From assembly GCA_947486785.1 (NCBI GenBank), contig CANKUU010000011.1, forward strand, positions 58,075 to 122,074: a stretch of DNA of 64,000 nt. The letters are read 5' to 3'. This document shows positions 55,601-64,000 of the stretch, one piece after another. Position 1 is the first letter of the stretch, and the number at the start of each line of letters is the position of its first letter. The notes below the pieces were generated by a model that was not told the origin of the DNA, ran no database searches, and saw only the letters and a list, made by a program, of their open reading frames with translations. The DNA comes from an uncultured Flavobacteriaceae bacterium (lineage in GTDB: Bacteria; Bacteroidota; Bacteroidia; Flavobacteriales; Flavobacteriaceae). The translations under genes and the position numbers were made by a program.

Positions 55601-56388
55601 TTGGTTTGGGCAATGAAACGGAAAACTTAGATCATTTTTTAGGTTTTGACTATAATAGAGTAAAAATTCAAAAAATTCATTTTGCACCTTCATTAGTGTT
55701 ACGTGGAGATTTGGGTTCTAAATTTAGAGCTGGAATTTCTTTTGAAAGTATTAAGGTAGAAGAATCAGATAATCGTTTTGTAAAAAAATTTTATGACTCA
55801 AATGGCGAAGACAATCAAAAAGACTTTGTAGGGGTAGAAAGCGAATATTATTATTCAAATTATGACAATGATGCATTTCCGACCTTAGGTATGTCAACTT
55901 CATTAGTAGTAGGATATAAAACTACTTTAGGCTTAAACAGGCAGAGTTATAGCTATTTTGCACCAAGTTTATCCATAAACCATAAACTAATACCAAATGG
56001 TAGACTTGTATTGGCTACCCAATTGAAGGCGCATATTAATATTGGAGATGGTTTTGAGTTTTATCAAGGTGCAACGATAGGAGGTTCTAATGGTCTTCGT
56101 GGCTATAGAAATCAGCGTTTTACAGGTAAAACAGCATATTACCAGAATACTGATATTAGGTACAACCTAAGTAAAATAAAAACCGGAATTTTACCCATGT
56201 CATTGGGCGTTTATGGAGGCTTTGATTACGGTAGAGTCTGGATAAACAAACAAGATTCAGATCAATGGCATACCTCAATTGGTGGTGGGTTTTTATTGAA
56301 TTTAGCAGATATTATATCCCTAAATTTTGCCATTTTTAGTAGTAACGACGGCACAAGATTTACATTTGGTTTGGGCTTTGGGTATTAA
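52681..56388 (+). CDS. Lipoprotein fusing phosphoesterase, kinase-like domain and outer-membrane barrel
   Basis: A 1235-residue lipoprotein; the start at 52681 gives the lipobox LLISC near residue 17, which upstream ATG 52636 would bury. Part 1 (about 35-345) is a calcineurin-type metallophosphoesterase: IGDAG, LGDNIYP, PGNHDWYSGG, VHHPMS, SGHEHSLQ. Part 2 (about 430-770) looks like a kinase of the HipA/Fam20/CotH type: Gly-rich RKGGGHQSKSLRF, YVMRALKK, hinge-like LYMIEERTDDGHG, catalytic loop MMIGDWDRHTDQWRW near 605, and metal-binding VPRDRDQVF near 635. Part 3 (about 880-1235) is a BamA/TamA-like barrel (GLRGYRNQRF, ending FGLGFGY). The kinase reading is inference. It would place opposing phosphate chemistries at the cell surface or outer-membrane inner face. 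It is monocistronic. Confidence 0.85.
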   Translation: MKKYYFIILSILLLISCATQKTKYAKDKLVDFKQSSKVPVHSFYLIGDAGKSPNGSLNSTLKLFKARLEKADKNSTAIFLGDNIYPAGLPKKKHKNYVEAKNSLNAQLKALEGFKGKPLFIPGNHDWYSGGLKGLERQQKYIQEKLNSKEVFFPENGCPIKKIEVNDYVVIIAIDSEWYLTDWDKHPDINDHCEIKDREKFFEEIEGLIKKNADKTTLIAVHHPMSTYGNHGGYFSLKQHIFPTNSSIPLPIIGSLINFLRKTTGASHQDLSNKRYAEFRKRLVTLAQYSEKVIFVSGHEHSLQYILEHNTPQIISGSGAKQEGTKLINGSQFSSGKLGYSKLEIYDDGSSNVYFYGVNDTYKEEELFATEVLKAEKKNSTKKYAKNFPPSVKTSIYTKEETTKSPLFKWFWGDRYRDIYSTEITASTVDLDTLFGGLKVIRKGGGHQSKSLRFVNPEGKEYVMRALKKSAEIYLQAMAFKERYVVGEFTGTYTEELLLDFYTGSHPYAPFVIDKLLDAVEIYHTNPKLYYIPKQDAIGIYNDEFGDELYMIEERTDDGHGDQASFGYSNKMISTNDLLKKLRKDEKYIVDKSAYIRARLFDMMIGDWDRHTDQWRWAEFKEKKTGKIIYKPVPRDRDQVFSEMGDGFLMNWATRAIPSLTLMEGFNEEIRSVKGFNGSPKAFALDMAILPETELSLWEEQTVLIQEKITSQLIDEAFDNFPKEIEDEQLEIIKKKLLTRKKGLLQTAREYYRILNKYAIVVGTDKDDQFTITGLSNGKTEVLGNRIKNGKIGALFFKKIYDPKITKEIWVYGLDDDDRFDVIGLKSKHSKLRLTGGHNNDIYNIRDSKGVKIYDQKLKKNTFKNKEGARVRLSNDYETNTYQPIKLKRNFNQFTPTIGSNPDDGFKIGFSNTYTKNAFKQNPFTSQHTISSAFYFATQGFDLGYKGEFSQVLGKANIEIDAGFTSPNFSINFFGLGNETENLDHFLGFDYNRVKIQKIHFAPSLVLRGDLGSKFRAGISFESIKVEESDNRFVKKFYDSNGEDNQKDFVGVESEYYYSNYDNDAFPTLGMSTSLVVGYKTTLGLNRQSYSYFAPSLSINHKLIPNGRLVLATQLKAHINIGDGFEFYQGATIGGSNGLRGYRNQRFTGKTAYYQNTDIRYNLSKIKTGILPMSLGVYGGFDYGRVWINKQDSDQWHTSIGGGFLLNLADIISLNFAIFSSNDGTRFTFGLGFGY

Positions 56389-56515
56389 ACGCTTTTTTTG
56401 ATACTATTTTTGAATTTGTAGTAAATTAAAATTGCTATACAAAAACTGTTGAGTTCGTATGCCAACTCATTAAAATGGATAAGATGAACATGCTAACTTC
56501 TGAGAGCAACATTCT

Positions 56516-58534
<2,019 letters not shown>

Positions 58535-58581
58535 TCAGATTCTTTTATCAAATAAGTATCGCTTAAATTGAAAAGTGTCTT

Positions 58582-58589
58582 CAAAGGTA
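58582..58589 (-). promoter_or_regulatory. Candidate -7 element of ligA
   Basis: The minus strand reads TACCTTTG, an exact TAnnTTTG and the same octamer as at rpoD, 63 bases before the ATG. Confidence 0.5.
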
Positions 58590-58890
58590 ATTTAGCTAAA
58601 ATAGCCTTAATTATTAGTTACTTTATAATTTAGATGCCTTCATCGTCTGGTGTTTTTCGATAATGAAAAACAAAATGTATAATTTTCATCTATTAAAATC
58701 AAATGTACATATCCTTCTTTATAAAAATACCAGTTGATTGCTTTTCAACTTAGTATCACTACGAGCTACTTGGTAAATAACCATAGTTTTAGTTTTTAAG
58801 TACGCTACATTTTGTTGTTTCTGCCCGCTGAAATACAAAATAATAACTTTATGGCTCAAATGATTTCTTTCGTCAAACAATTCTACGCTA
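58590..58890. other. Intergenic region between prmC and ligA, no gene recognised
   Basis: About 300 A+T-rich bases with no ORF or hairpin terminator that I can support. Confidence 0.4.
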
Positions 58891-59784
58891 TTAATTGAGA
58901 TTTAATTCATTCTCGTTCGCAACTGGTAATAGTCCTCTTAACATACGATAATTACCAAACATATCTTTTCTTAATTCAATTTCAGAAAAATTATGCGCTT
59001 TAAGTAGTGTCTCTGTTTCCTTTGCTAAATATTGATTAATTTCAAAATATAAAGCGCCACCATCTCGCAAATAAGAACGTGCAATCTTAGAAATTTTATC
59101 ATAAAATATTAAAGGGTTTTCATCAGAAACAAATAGCGCTAATTTAGGCTCATTATTTAAAACATTATGATGCATTGAAAGCTTTTCTTTCGCTCTTACA
59201 TAAGGAGGATTAGATACTATAATATCAAATTTTTGTTCGTTTGGCACCTCTAAATCTTGCCATTGAAGAATATCTTTTTTTACTGTTTTTATGGTAACTT
59301 CATTATCTAAAGCATTTTCATTTGCTACTTTAAGAGCTTCCTCAGAAATATCAATAGCTACCACTTCGGCATTTGGTAAATTTTTTGCTAAACTAATAGC
59401 AATACAGCCCGAACCTGTGCCCATATCAAGAATTCGTAACGCAGATTTTCTATTTTTAACTTCCGACAAAATCCACTTTAGTAATTCTTCAGTTTCAGGT
59501 CGTGGTATAAGCACACTCTTGTTTACCAAGAACGATAAATTCATAAAATCTGTTTTTCCAATGACATACTGTATAGGCTCTTCTAATTTTAATCTGGCGA
59601 GTGCTTTAAACAATATTGTTTCTTCATTTTTTGTTACTTTATAATCAGGTTCTAAAGCCAAAATAAAGCGCTCTAATTTCAAGTAATGTTCAATAAGTAA
59701 ATAAAAAAAGCTGCTTACTTCTTGCTTATTATAAAGCAAGTCTAATTCGTTGTGAAATATGGTTTTAATTTCTTTTAATAACAT
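58891..59784 (-). CDS. prmC: Release factor glutamine methyltransferase
   Basis: A 297-residue SAM-dependent methyltransferase that modifies the GGQ Gln of peptide-chain release factors. The N-terminal helical domain contains EPIQYVIGKTDFM, then VLIPRPETEELL, SAM motif I LDMGTGSGCIAISLA, and the catalytic IIVSNPPYVRAKEK near residue 190. It is divergent from ribD with about 100 bases or less between starts. Confidence 0.95.
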   Translation of the reverse strand: MLLKEIKTIFHNELDLLYNKQEVSSFFYLLIEHYLKLERFILALEPDYKVTKNEETILFKALARLKLEEPIQYVIGKTDFMNLSFLVNKSVLIPRPETEELLKWILSEVKNRKSALRILDMGTGSGCIAISLAKNLPNAEVVAIDISEEALKVANENALDNEVTIKTVKKDILQWQDLEVPNEQKFDIIVSNPPYVRAKEKLSMHHNVLNNEPKLALFVSDENPLIFYDKISKIARSYLRDGGALYFEINQYLAKETETLLKAHNFSEIELRKDMFGNYRMLRGLLPVANENELNLN

Positions 59785-59884
59785 GCCTCAAAATAAGTTT
59801 TATAATGTAGGTATCAGTTCATAGAAAAAAACCGATTTTTGCGATGTGAAGATACACAGAAATGCAGATACTATTAAAAATTTA

Positions 59885-60988
59885 ATGGCAGACAACACAA
59901 GAAATAGAGCCCATCAATCGCAGCAGAAAGTAATTTTTTCTTCTACTGATAACATTTTTATTTCTAGGTGCCTACAAATTGCTAAAAATGGATTAGGTAA
60001 TACTGCCCCAAACCCTATGGTTGGGGCTGTTATTGTTCATAATAAAAAAATTATCGGTGAAGGCTACACTAGTCCATATGGGGGTCTTCACGCAGAAGTA
60101 AATGCCATTGCGTCGGTAGCTGACAAATCACTTTTAAAAGACAGTACCTTATATGTGACTTTAGAGCCTTGCTCTCATTTTGGTAAAACCCCTCCGTGTG
60201 CCGATTTAATTATAAAACATAAAATACCCAAAGTAGTTGTAGGCATACTAGATCCGCACCATCGTGTCGCAGGCCGTGGCATTCAAAAACTAAAAAAATC
60301 GGGCTGTGTTGTTGTTTTAGGTACTTTAGCAAATGAATGCAGAGAACATCACAAACGCTTTTTAACATATCACCAAAAGAAAAGACCTTATATTATTTTA
60401 AAGTGGGCAGAAACAAAAGATGGGTATATAGCACCAAGCAAAGAAAAAAGAGCTAAAAATCTTGAACCCTATTGGATTACAAATCTAAAATCTAAACAAA
60501 TAGTTCACCAATGGCGAGCAGAAGAACAGGCTATTTTGGTTGGCACCAATACAGTTTTAGAAGACAACCCAAAATTAAATGTACGGCTTTGGAAAGGAGA
60601 CAACCCACTACGATTAATAATAGATAAAAGTCTAAAAATAAAAGACAGTTATACTATTTTAGACGGTAAAATTTCAACCCTAATTTTTACTCAAAACAAA
60701 TCTAAATCGGATCACCTAGATCATATTAAATATGAAATTTTAGATTTCAAAAAGCCACTGGCAAAGCAAATATGTGAGGTTTTATACCGAAAAAATACTA
60801 CAAGTTTACTTATTGAAGGCGGAGCAAAAACACTTCAGCTTTTTATAGATGCGGGCTTATGGGATGAAGCTAGGGTTTTTATTGGGCCTAGTTTGTTTAC
60901 TTCTGGAACTAAAGCCCCTTTGTTTTTTGGAAACCTAGTAGCAACCCAAAAAATTGGAACTGACCTATTAAACATCTTTAAACCATGA
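59885..60988 (+). CDS. ribD: Bifunctional riboflavin biosynthesis deaminase/reductase
   Basis: A 367-residue bifunctional enzyme for steps 2 and 3 of riboflavin synthesis. The N-terminal deaminase has NGLGNTAPNPMVGAVIV, zinc-site HAEVNAI and LEPCSHFGKTPPCAD; the C-terminal reductase has LKWAETKDGYIA, RAEEQAILVGTNTVLEDNP and LLIEGGAKTL. ATG 59885 is preferred over GTG 59846 because a near-consensus -7 sequence (GATTTTTG, 59834-59841) would put the RNA start near or after 59846; the longer form is still possible. It overlaps the HAD gene by 4 bases. Confidence 0.93.
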   Translation: MADNTRNRAHQSQQKVIFSSTDNIFISRCLQIAKNGLGNTAPNPMVGAVIVHNKKIIGEGYTSPYGGLHAEVNAIASVADKSLLKDSTLYVTLEPCSHFGKTPPCADLIIKHKIPKVVVGILDPHHRVAGRGIQKLKKSGCVVVLGTLANECREHHKRFLTYHQKKRPYIILKWAETKDGYIAPSKEKRAKNLEPYWITNLKSKQIVHQWRAEEQAILVGTNTVLEDNPKLNVRLWKGDNPLRLIIDKSLKIKDSYTILDGKISTLIFTQNKSKSDHLDHIKYEILDFKKPLAKQICEVLYRKNTTSLLIEGGAKTLQLFIDAGLWDEARVFIGPSLFTSGTKAPLFFGNLVATQKIGTDLLNIFKP

Positions 60989-61590
60989 TTAAAAATATCA
61001 TTTTCGATTTTGGCGATATATTTATCAATCTTGATAAGCAAATTATTTTTAAAGAAATTGAAAATTTTGGAGGCTTAAACAAACTAAGTGCAATTCTCAT
61101 AGATTTAAACCAAAAATACGAAGTAGGCGCAATCAGTTCTGAAACTTTCATCAATGAATTAGTATGCATTTACCCTAATGCATCTCCTAAAGAAATAATA
61201 CGTATTTGGAATAGTATGCTACTTGATTTACCTGATTATAGATTAAAATTTATTGAAAATCTATCTTTAGAAAATAGATATCGCTTGTTTCTTTTAAGTA
61301 ATACCAATGAACTTCATATTGATTGCGTAGAAAAAAATATGGGAACCTTAAAATACAATAGATTTAAAAATAGTTTTGAGAAATTTTATCTCTCTCATGA
61401 GATTCATCTTCGAAAACCAAATGCCGAAATATATAAGTTTGTTCTAGATGAAAATGACTTGGTTGCCAAAGAAACTTTTTTCATTGATGATACAAAAGAA
61501 AATATAGACGCTGCCAAAAAGCTGGGCATTAATTGTTGGCACCTTAATGTGGGTAGCGATGATATAATTAATCTGAAAAATAAGTTATAG
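60985..61590 (+). CDS. HAD-superfamily hydrolase (subfamily IA)
   Basis: A 201-residue haloacid-dehalogenase-type phosphatase. Motif I is IIFDFGDIFINLD, motif II LFLLSNTNELH, the conserved Lys is in LRKPNAEIY and motif III is TFFIDDTKENIDAAKKLG. It overlaps ribD by 4 bases (ATGA). Riboflavin synthesis needs a phosphatase for the pyrimidinedione phosphate, and HAD enzymes fill that role in other bacteria, so this is a reasonable candidate. The assignment is from position only. Confidence 0.88.
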   Translation: MIKNIIFDFGDIFINLDKQIIFKEIENFGGLNKLSAILIDLNQKYEVGAISSETFINELVCIYPNASPKEIIRIWNSMLLDLPDYRLKFIENLSLENRYRLFLLSNTNELHIDCVEKNMGTLKYNRFKNSFEKFYLSHEIHLRKPNAEIYKFVLDENDLVAKETFFIDDTKENIDAAKKLGINCWHLNVGSDDIINLKNKL

Positions 61591-61591
61591 A

Positions 61592-62455
61592 ATGTTCGAT
61601 TTAGTCTTGAGTGTTTTATGCTCTAGTTTAATATTTGTAATTTTTAAACTATTCTCAATCTACAACGTAGAAACGCTTTACGCTATCATCACAAACTACA
61701 TGGTAGCCTTTATTGTTGGCATACTGTTTTACCAAGGAGAGGTGAAGCTACATATTATCACAGAAAAACCCTGGTTTTGGGGAACTTTTGCATTAGGATT
61801 ACTCTTTATTATTGTATTTAATTTAATGGCTTTAACTTCGCAAAAATTAGGGGTTTCAGTAGCATCAGTAGCAACAAAAATGTCTTTAGTATTACCTGTT
61901 CTATTTGGTGTTTTCATGTATCAAGAAGAACTAGAGCCTTTTAAAATAGTTGGTATTATTTTAGCATTAATTGCTGTTTACTTTACATCAATTAAAGCGC
62001 AGTCAGCATCAGTTAAAACCACAGCAATTGTTTTACCCATATTTGTTTTCTTAGGGTCAGGTGCTATTGATATAAGCTTAGGTTATTTTCAAAAAAGATT
62101 TATTACTCCTTTTGAATTACCTCTTTTTTCAGCCATTGTCTTTGCTTCAGCAGCCAGTATCGGGCTTATATTAATACTTATAAAATCAATAAAAAAAAGC
62201 CTTAAAATTAACCTACGAAATGTTGCTGGAGGAATTGTGCTAGGCGTACCAAATTATTTTTCAATTTATTTTCTTTTAAGAGCACTAGATAGTGACGCTT
62301 TAAACAGTTCAACCGTTTTTACCGTAAATAATGTTGCAATTGTTATGTTTTCTACCTTACTGGGTATTCTAATTTTTAAAGAACAAATTAGTGCGAAAAA
62401 TTGGGGTGGCATAGCTCTTGCTATTATCAGTATAATTTTAGTTGCAATATTCTAA
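61592..62455 (+). CDS. DMT-superfamily (EamA) membrane transporter
   Basis: A 287-residue integral inner-membrane protein with about ten hydrophobic spans arranged as two repeats of five, as in EamA/drug-metabolite transporters. Conserved-looking features include ALTSQKLGVSVASVATKMSLVLPVLFG near the middle of the first half and NSSTVFTVNNVAIVMFSTLLG in the second. The substrate is unknown; position after ribD and HAD is compatible with flavin or metabolite export but proves nothing. It starts 1 base after the HAD stop and overlaps the next ATG by 1 base. Confidence 0.88.
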   Translation: MFDLVLSVLCSSLIFVIFKLFSIYNVETLYAIITNYMVAFIVGILFYQGEVKLHIITEKPWFWGTFALGLLFIIVFNLMALTSQKLGVSVASVATKMSLVLPVLFGVFMYQEELEPFKIVGIILALIAVYFTSIKAQSASVKTTAIVLPIFVFLGSGAIDISLGYFQKRFITPFELPLFSAIVFASAASIGLILILIKSIKKSLKINLRNVAGGIVLGVPNYFSIYFLLRALDSDALNSSTVFTVNNVAIVMFSTLLGILIFKEQISAKNWGGIALAIISIILVAIF

Positions 62456-63066
62456 TGAACAACTCATCAGACTCATATAAAACACTATTAAAACCTTCTA
62501 AAGAAATTTTATTTAAAGCAAAGAAAAGTAAATTTTTCGGTTATGCTTTTCCTATAGTATCTGAAGAAGAAGTAAAACCACTTATTACAACTTTAAAAAA
62601 AAAGCATCATACTGCAGGTCATGTTTGCTATGCATGGCAATTAGGAGTTGAAAATGTGAACTATCGTGCAAATGACGATGGAGAACCCAATAACTCGGCA
62701 GGACTTCCTATTTATGGTCAAATACAAGCGTATAAAATCACCAATGTTTTGATAGCCGTAGCTAGAATTTTCGGAGGCACTAAACTTGGTGTCGGCGGAC
62801 TAATTTCTGCTTACAAAACTACAGCTCAAATGGCACTTGACGAATCAATTATAGTTGAAAAATTAATTAAGCAACAATTTCAATTATTTTTTGGTTATGA
62901 AAATATGGACAAAGTGATGCGCATTATTAAGCAACAAAATATTGACATCGTTTCTCAACAACTAAAAATGAATTGTGAGCTTGTTATTGCAGTTCGCAAA
63001 GGTGATGTTGTAACTATTAAAAATATTTTTAAACCATTTCATACGATAACCATAACAGAGATATAA
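62455..63066 (+). CDS. YigZ/IMPACT family protein
   Basis: A 203-residue protein of the UPF0029/IMPACT family. The start at 62455 (MNNSSDSYKTLLKP) sits in a TAATG overlap with the transporter stop; the longer frame would run inside that gene. Family marks are KKSKFFGYAFPI, HTAGHVCYAWQLG, YRANDDGEPNNSAGLPIYGQI and FGGTKLGVGGLISAY. The C-terminal 70 residues are the ferredoxin-like EF-G-type domain. The function is not firmly known. It is the last gene of the ribD operon. Confidence 0.92.
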   Translation: MNNSSDSYKTLLKPSKEILFKAKKSKFFGYAFPIVSEEEVKPLITTLKKKHHTAGHVCYAWQLGVENVNYRANDDGEPNNSAGLPIYGQIQAYKITNVLIAVARIFGGTKLGVGGLISAYKTTAQMALDESIIVEKLIKQQFQLFFGYENMDKVMRIIKQQNIDIVSQQLKMNCELVIAVRKGDVVTIKNIFKPFHTITITEI

Positions 63067-63254
63067 GCTTAAATTAAAATGCTTACCATACCGATACTCT
63101 TATTATAAACCATATCAAAGAGAGAAAACTAGGTCTAATATATCACGCTTTAAAACTGGTTTAGTTTTCTAAAACATTTCCAATAAAAACTATTTTTATC
63201 CTCTATTAATTGCTTCAACTTTGCTAAGTTCACATTATATTGTTCAACATAATA

Positions 63255-64000
63255 TTATCTGTTTAGATATAAATATCCTGTTTTGTTAGTTGAATCATCT
63301 CCCAAATCAAGGATATAAAAATAAGTTCCTACAGGTAATTTTTCATCTTTATCATAGGTTGCACGTGCCTGCGAAGTGCCATCCCAGGTATTATTGTAAC
63401 TTTCTTGCTCAAAAACTTTAACACCCCATCGGTTAAAAATTTGCACTCTATTTTCTGGATAGTTTTCAATGCATTTAATTGTAAATGTATCATTGCGACC
63501 ATCATCATTGGGTGTAAGAACATTATAAATAACTACTATACAGTCAGCATGTTTAAGCACCACCTCTGCCCGCGACTCATCATTGGTGTTATTTTTATCA
63601 ACCTGATCAAGGTTTACTACCATAGTAATATTTTCATAATTATCTCCTTCTACAACTATTGCTTTTATATTTAGTGTTGCTACCTCCCCATTACTTAAAG
63701 TAGCTATATGCCATATTCCTGTAGCTTGTGAATACGTACCTATGTTTGTAATATCTGACACGTAAGTATAACCATTTGGTAATACCTCAGATATTTCAAT
63801 ATTAGTCGCTGCAATATTACCTAAGTTTCTTGCTGTAATCGTAAATTCTACTTCATCGCCTATTTCTGCGATATTTACATTTACTTCTTTTGTTAATGAA
63901 ATATCGATCGAATCAGGAATCTCAGTTAAGGTACAGTCTGTACAAGAAGGGTCTACCGTACAGCTACTACAAGGTGTAGGATCTGTAGAAGTATCGGTAA
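63255..64000 (-). CDS. T9SS type B secreted protein with DUF11 repeats, 5' part outside window
   Basis: The frame is open to the end of the window on the minus strand, so only the C-terminal 248 or so residues are seen. They contain a Cys-rich stretch (PCSSCTVDPSCTDCTL), one DUF11-type Ig-like repeat (SLTKEVNVNIAEIGDEVEFT, EVLPNGYTYVS), a second linker strand region, and the C-terminal type B sorting domain (LTPNDDGRNDTF, VQIFNRWGVKVFE, LPVGTYFYILDLGDD). This end directs export by the type IX secretion system and is common on large adhesins linked to gliding. The internal GTG at 63761 is not the start. Confidence 0.88.
   Translation of the reverse strand, partial: TDTSTDPTPCSSCTVDPSCTDCTLTEIPDSIDISLTKEVNVNIAEIGDEVEFTITARNLGNIAATNIEISEVLPNGYTYVSDITNIGTYSQATGIWHIATLSNGEVATLNIKAIVVEGDNYENITMVVNLDQVDKNNTNDESRAEVVLKHADCIVVIYNVLTPNDDGRNDTFTIKCIENYPENRVQIFNRWGVKVFEQESYNNTWDGTSQARATYDKDEKLPVGTYFYILDLGDDSTNKTGYLYLNR

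Noticed and set aside
63255..63761. Complete 168-aa gene starting at 63761
   Set aside because: The frame stays open to the window end with DUF11-type sequence, so the GTG is internal and the gene is partial.

Overview
The window looks like a chromosomal segment of a flavobacterium (family Flavobacteriaceae, Bacteroidota). The reasons are: A+T-rich DNA; a short primary sigma factor without region 1.1; several -7 elements of the Bacteroidota type TAnnTTTG; type IX secretion C-terminal domains on two secreted proteins; DUF4290 next to murA; and many lipoproteins and outer-membrane barrels. No prophage, CRISPR array, rRNA operon or replication origin was seen. Both ends are cut inside genes: uvrA on the left and a T9SS-secreted protein on the right.

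Layout. 1-7.3 kb: uvrA (partial), a LOG-family nucleotide hydrolase, an M1-peptidase-like protein fused to an outer-membrane barrel that has lost its zinc site, and rpoD with a strong terminator. 7.3-17.8 kb (minus strand): a tight six-gene operon encoding a hybrid histidine kinase/Hpt protein, a receiver protein, a HEAT-repeat membrane protein, a processive GT2 glycosyltransferase, an LtaS/sulfatase-like membrane enzyme and a YaiO-like outer-membrane barrel, followed by two tiny related ORFs. I read it as a phosphorelay-controlled surface-polysaccharide export system; it is the strongest candidate for an undescribed system here. 18-26.9 kb: an M19 dipeptidase lipoprotein, an unknown 571-aa lipoprotein, DUF2461, cysE-cysM, a divergent TruA and a small membrane protein. 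27-31.2 kb: an M66-like T9SS-secreted metalloprotease between two decayed, inward-facing IS982-type elements.

31.5-45 kb: a probable light/stress operon (SRPBCC, atypical SDR, photolyase) behind an array of TTGTTTAA boxes; an M20 amidohydrolase; DUF4290-murA; DUF493; an AAA ATPase-recQ-fmt run; HU; YqgE; a class IV aminotransferase; a START-like protein; and a tRNA with a CAT anticodon and an odd T-loop. 45.6-56.4 kb: a large glycosidase-like lipoprotein, a GAF-domain protein convergent with an HD-Pycsar-effector fusion, and a three-part phosphoesterase/kinase-like/outer-membrane-barrel lipoprotein. 56.5-64 kb: ligA, prmC, then ribD-HAD-DMT transporter-YigZ packed as one operon, and the C-terminal end of a DUF11/T9SS type-B protein.

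All functional names rest on motif recognition by eye. No database search, structure prediction or alignment program was run. Start codons were moved inward where a signal peptide, lipobox, family N-terminus or tight gene spacing argued for it.
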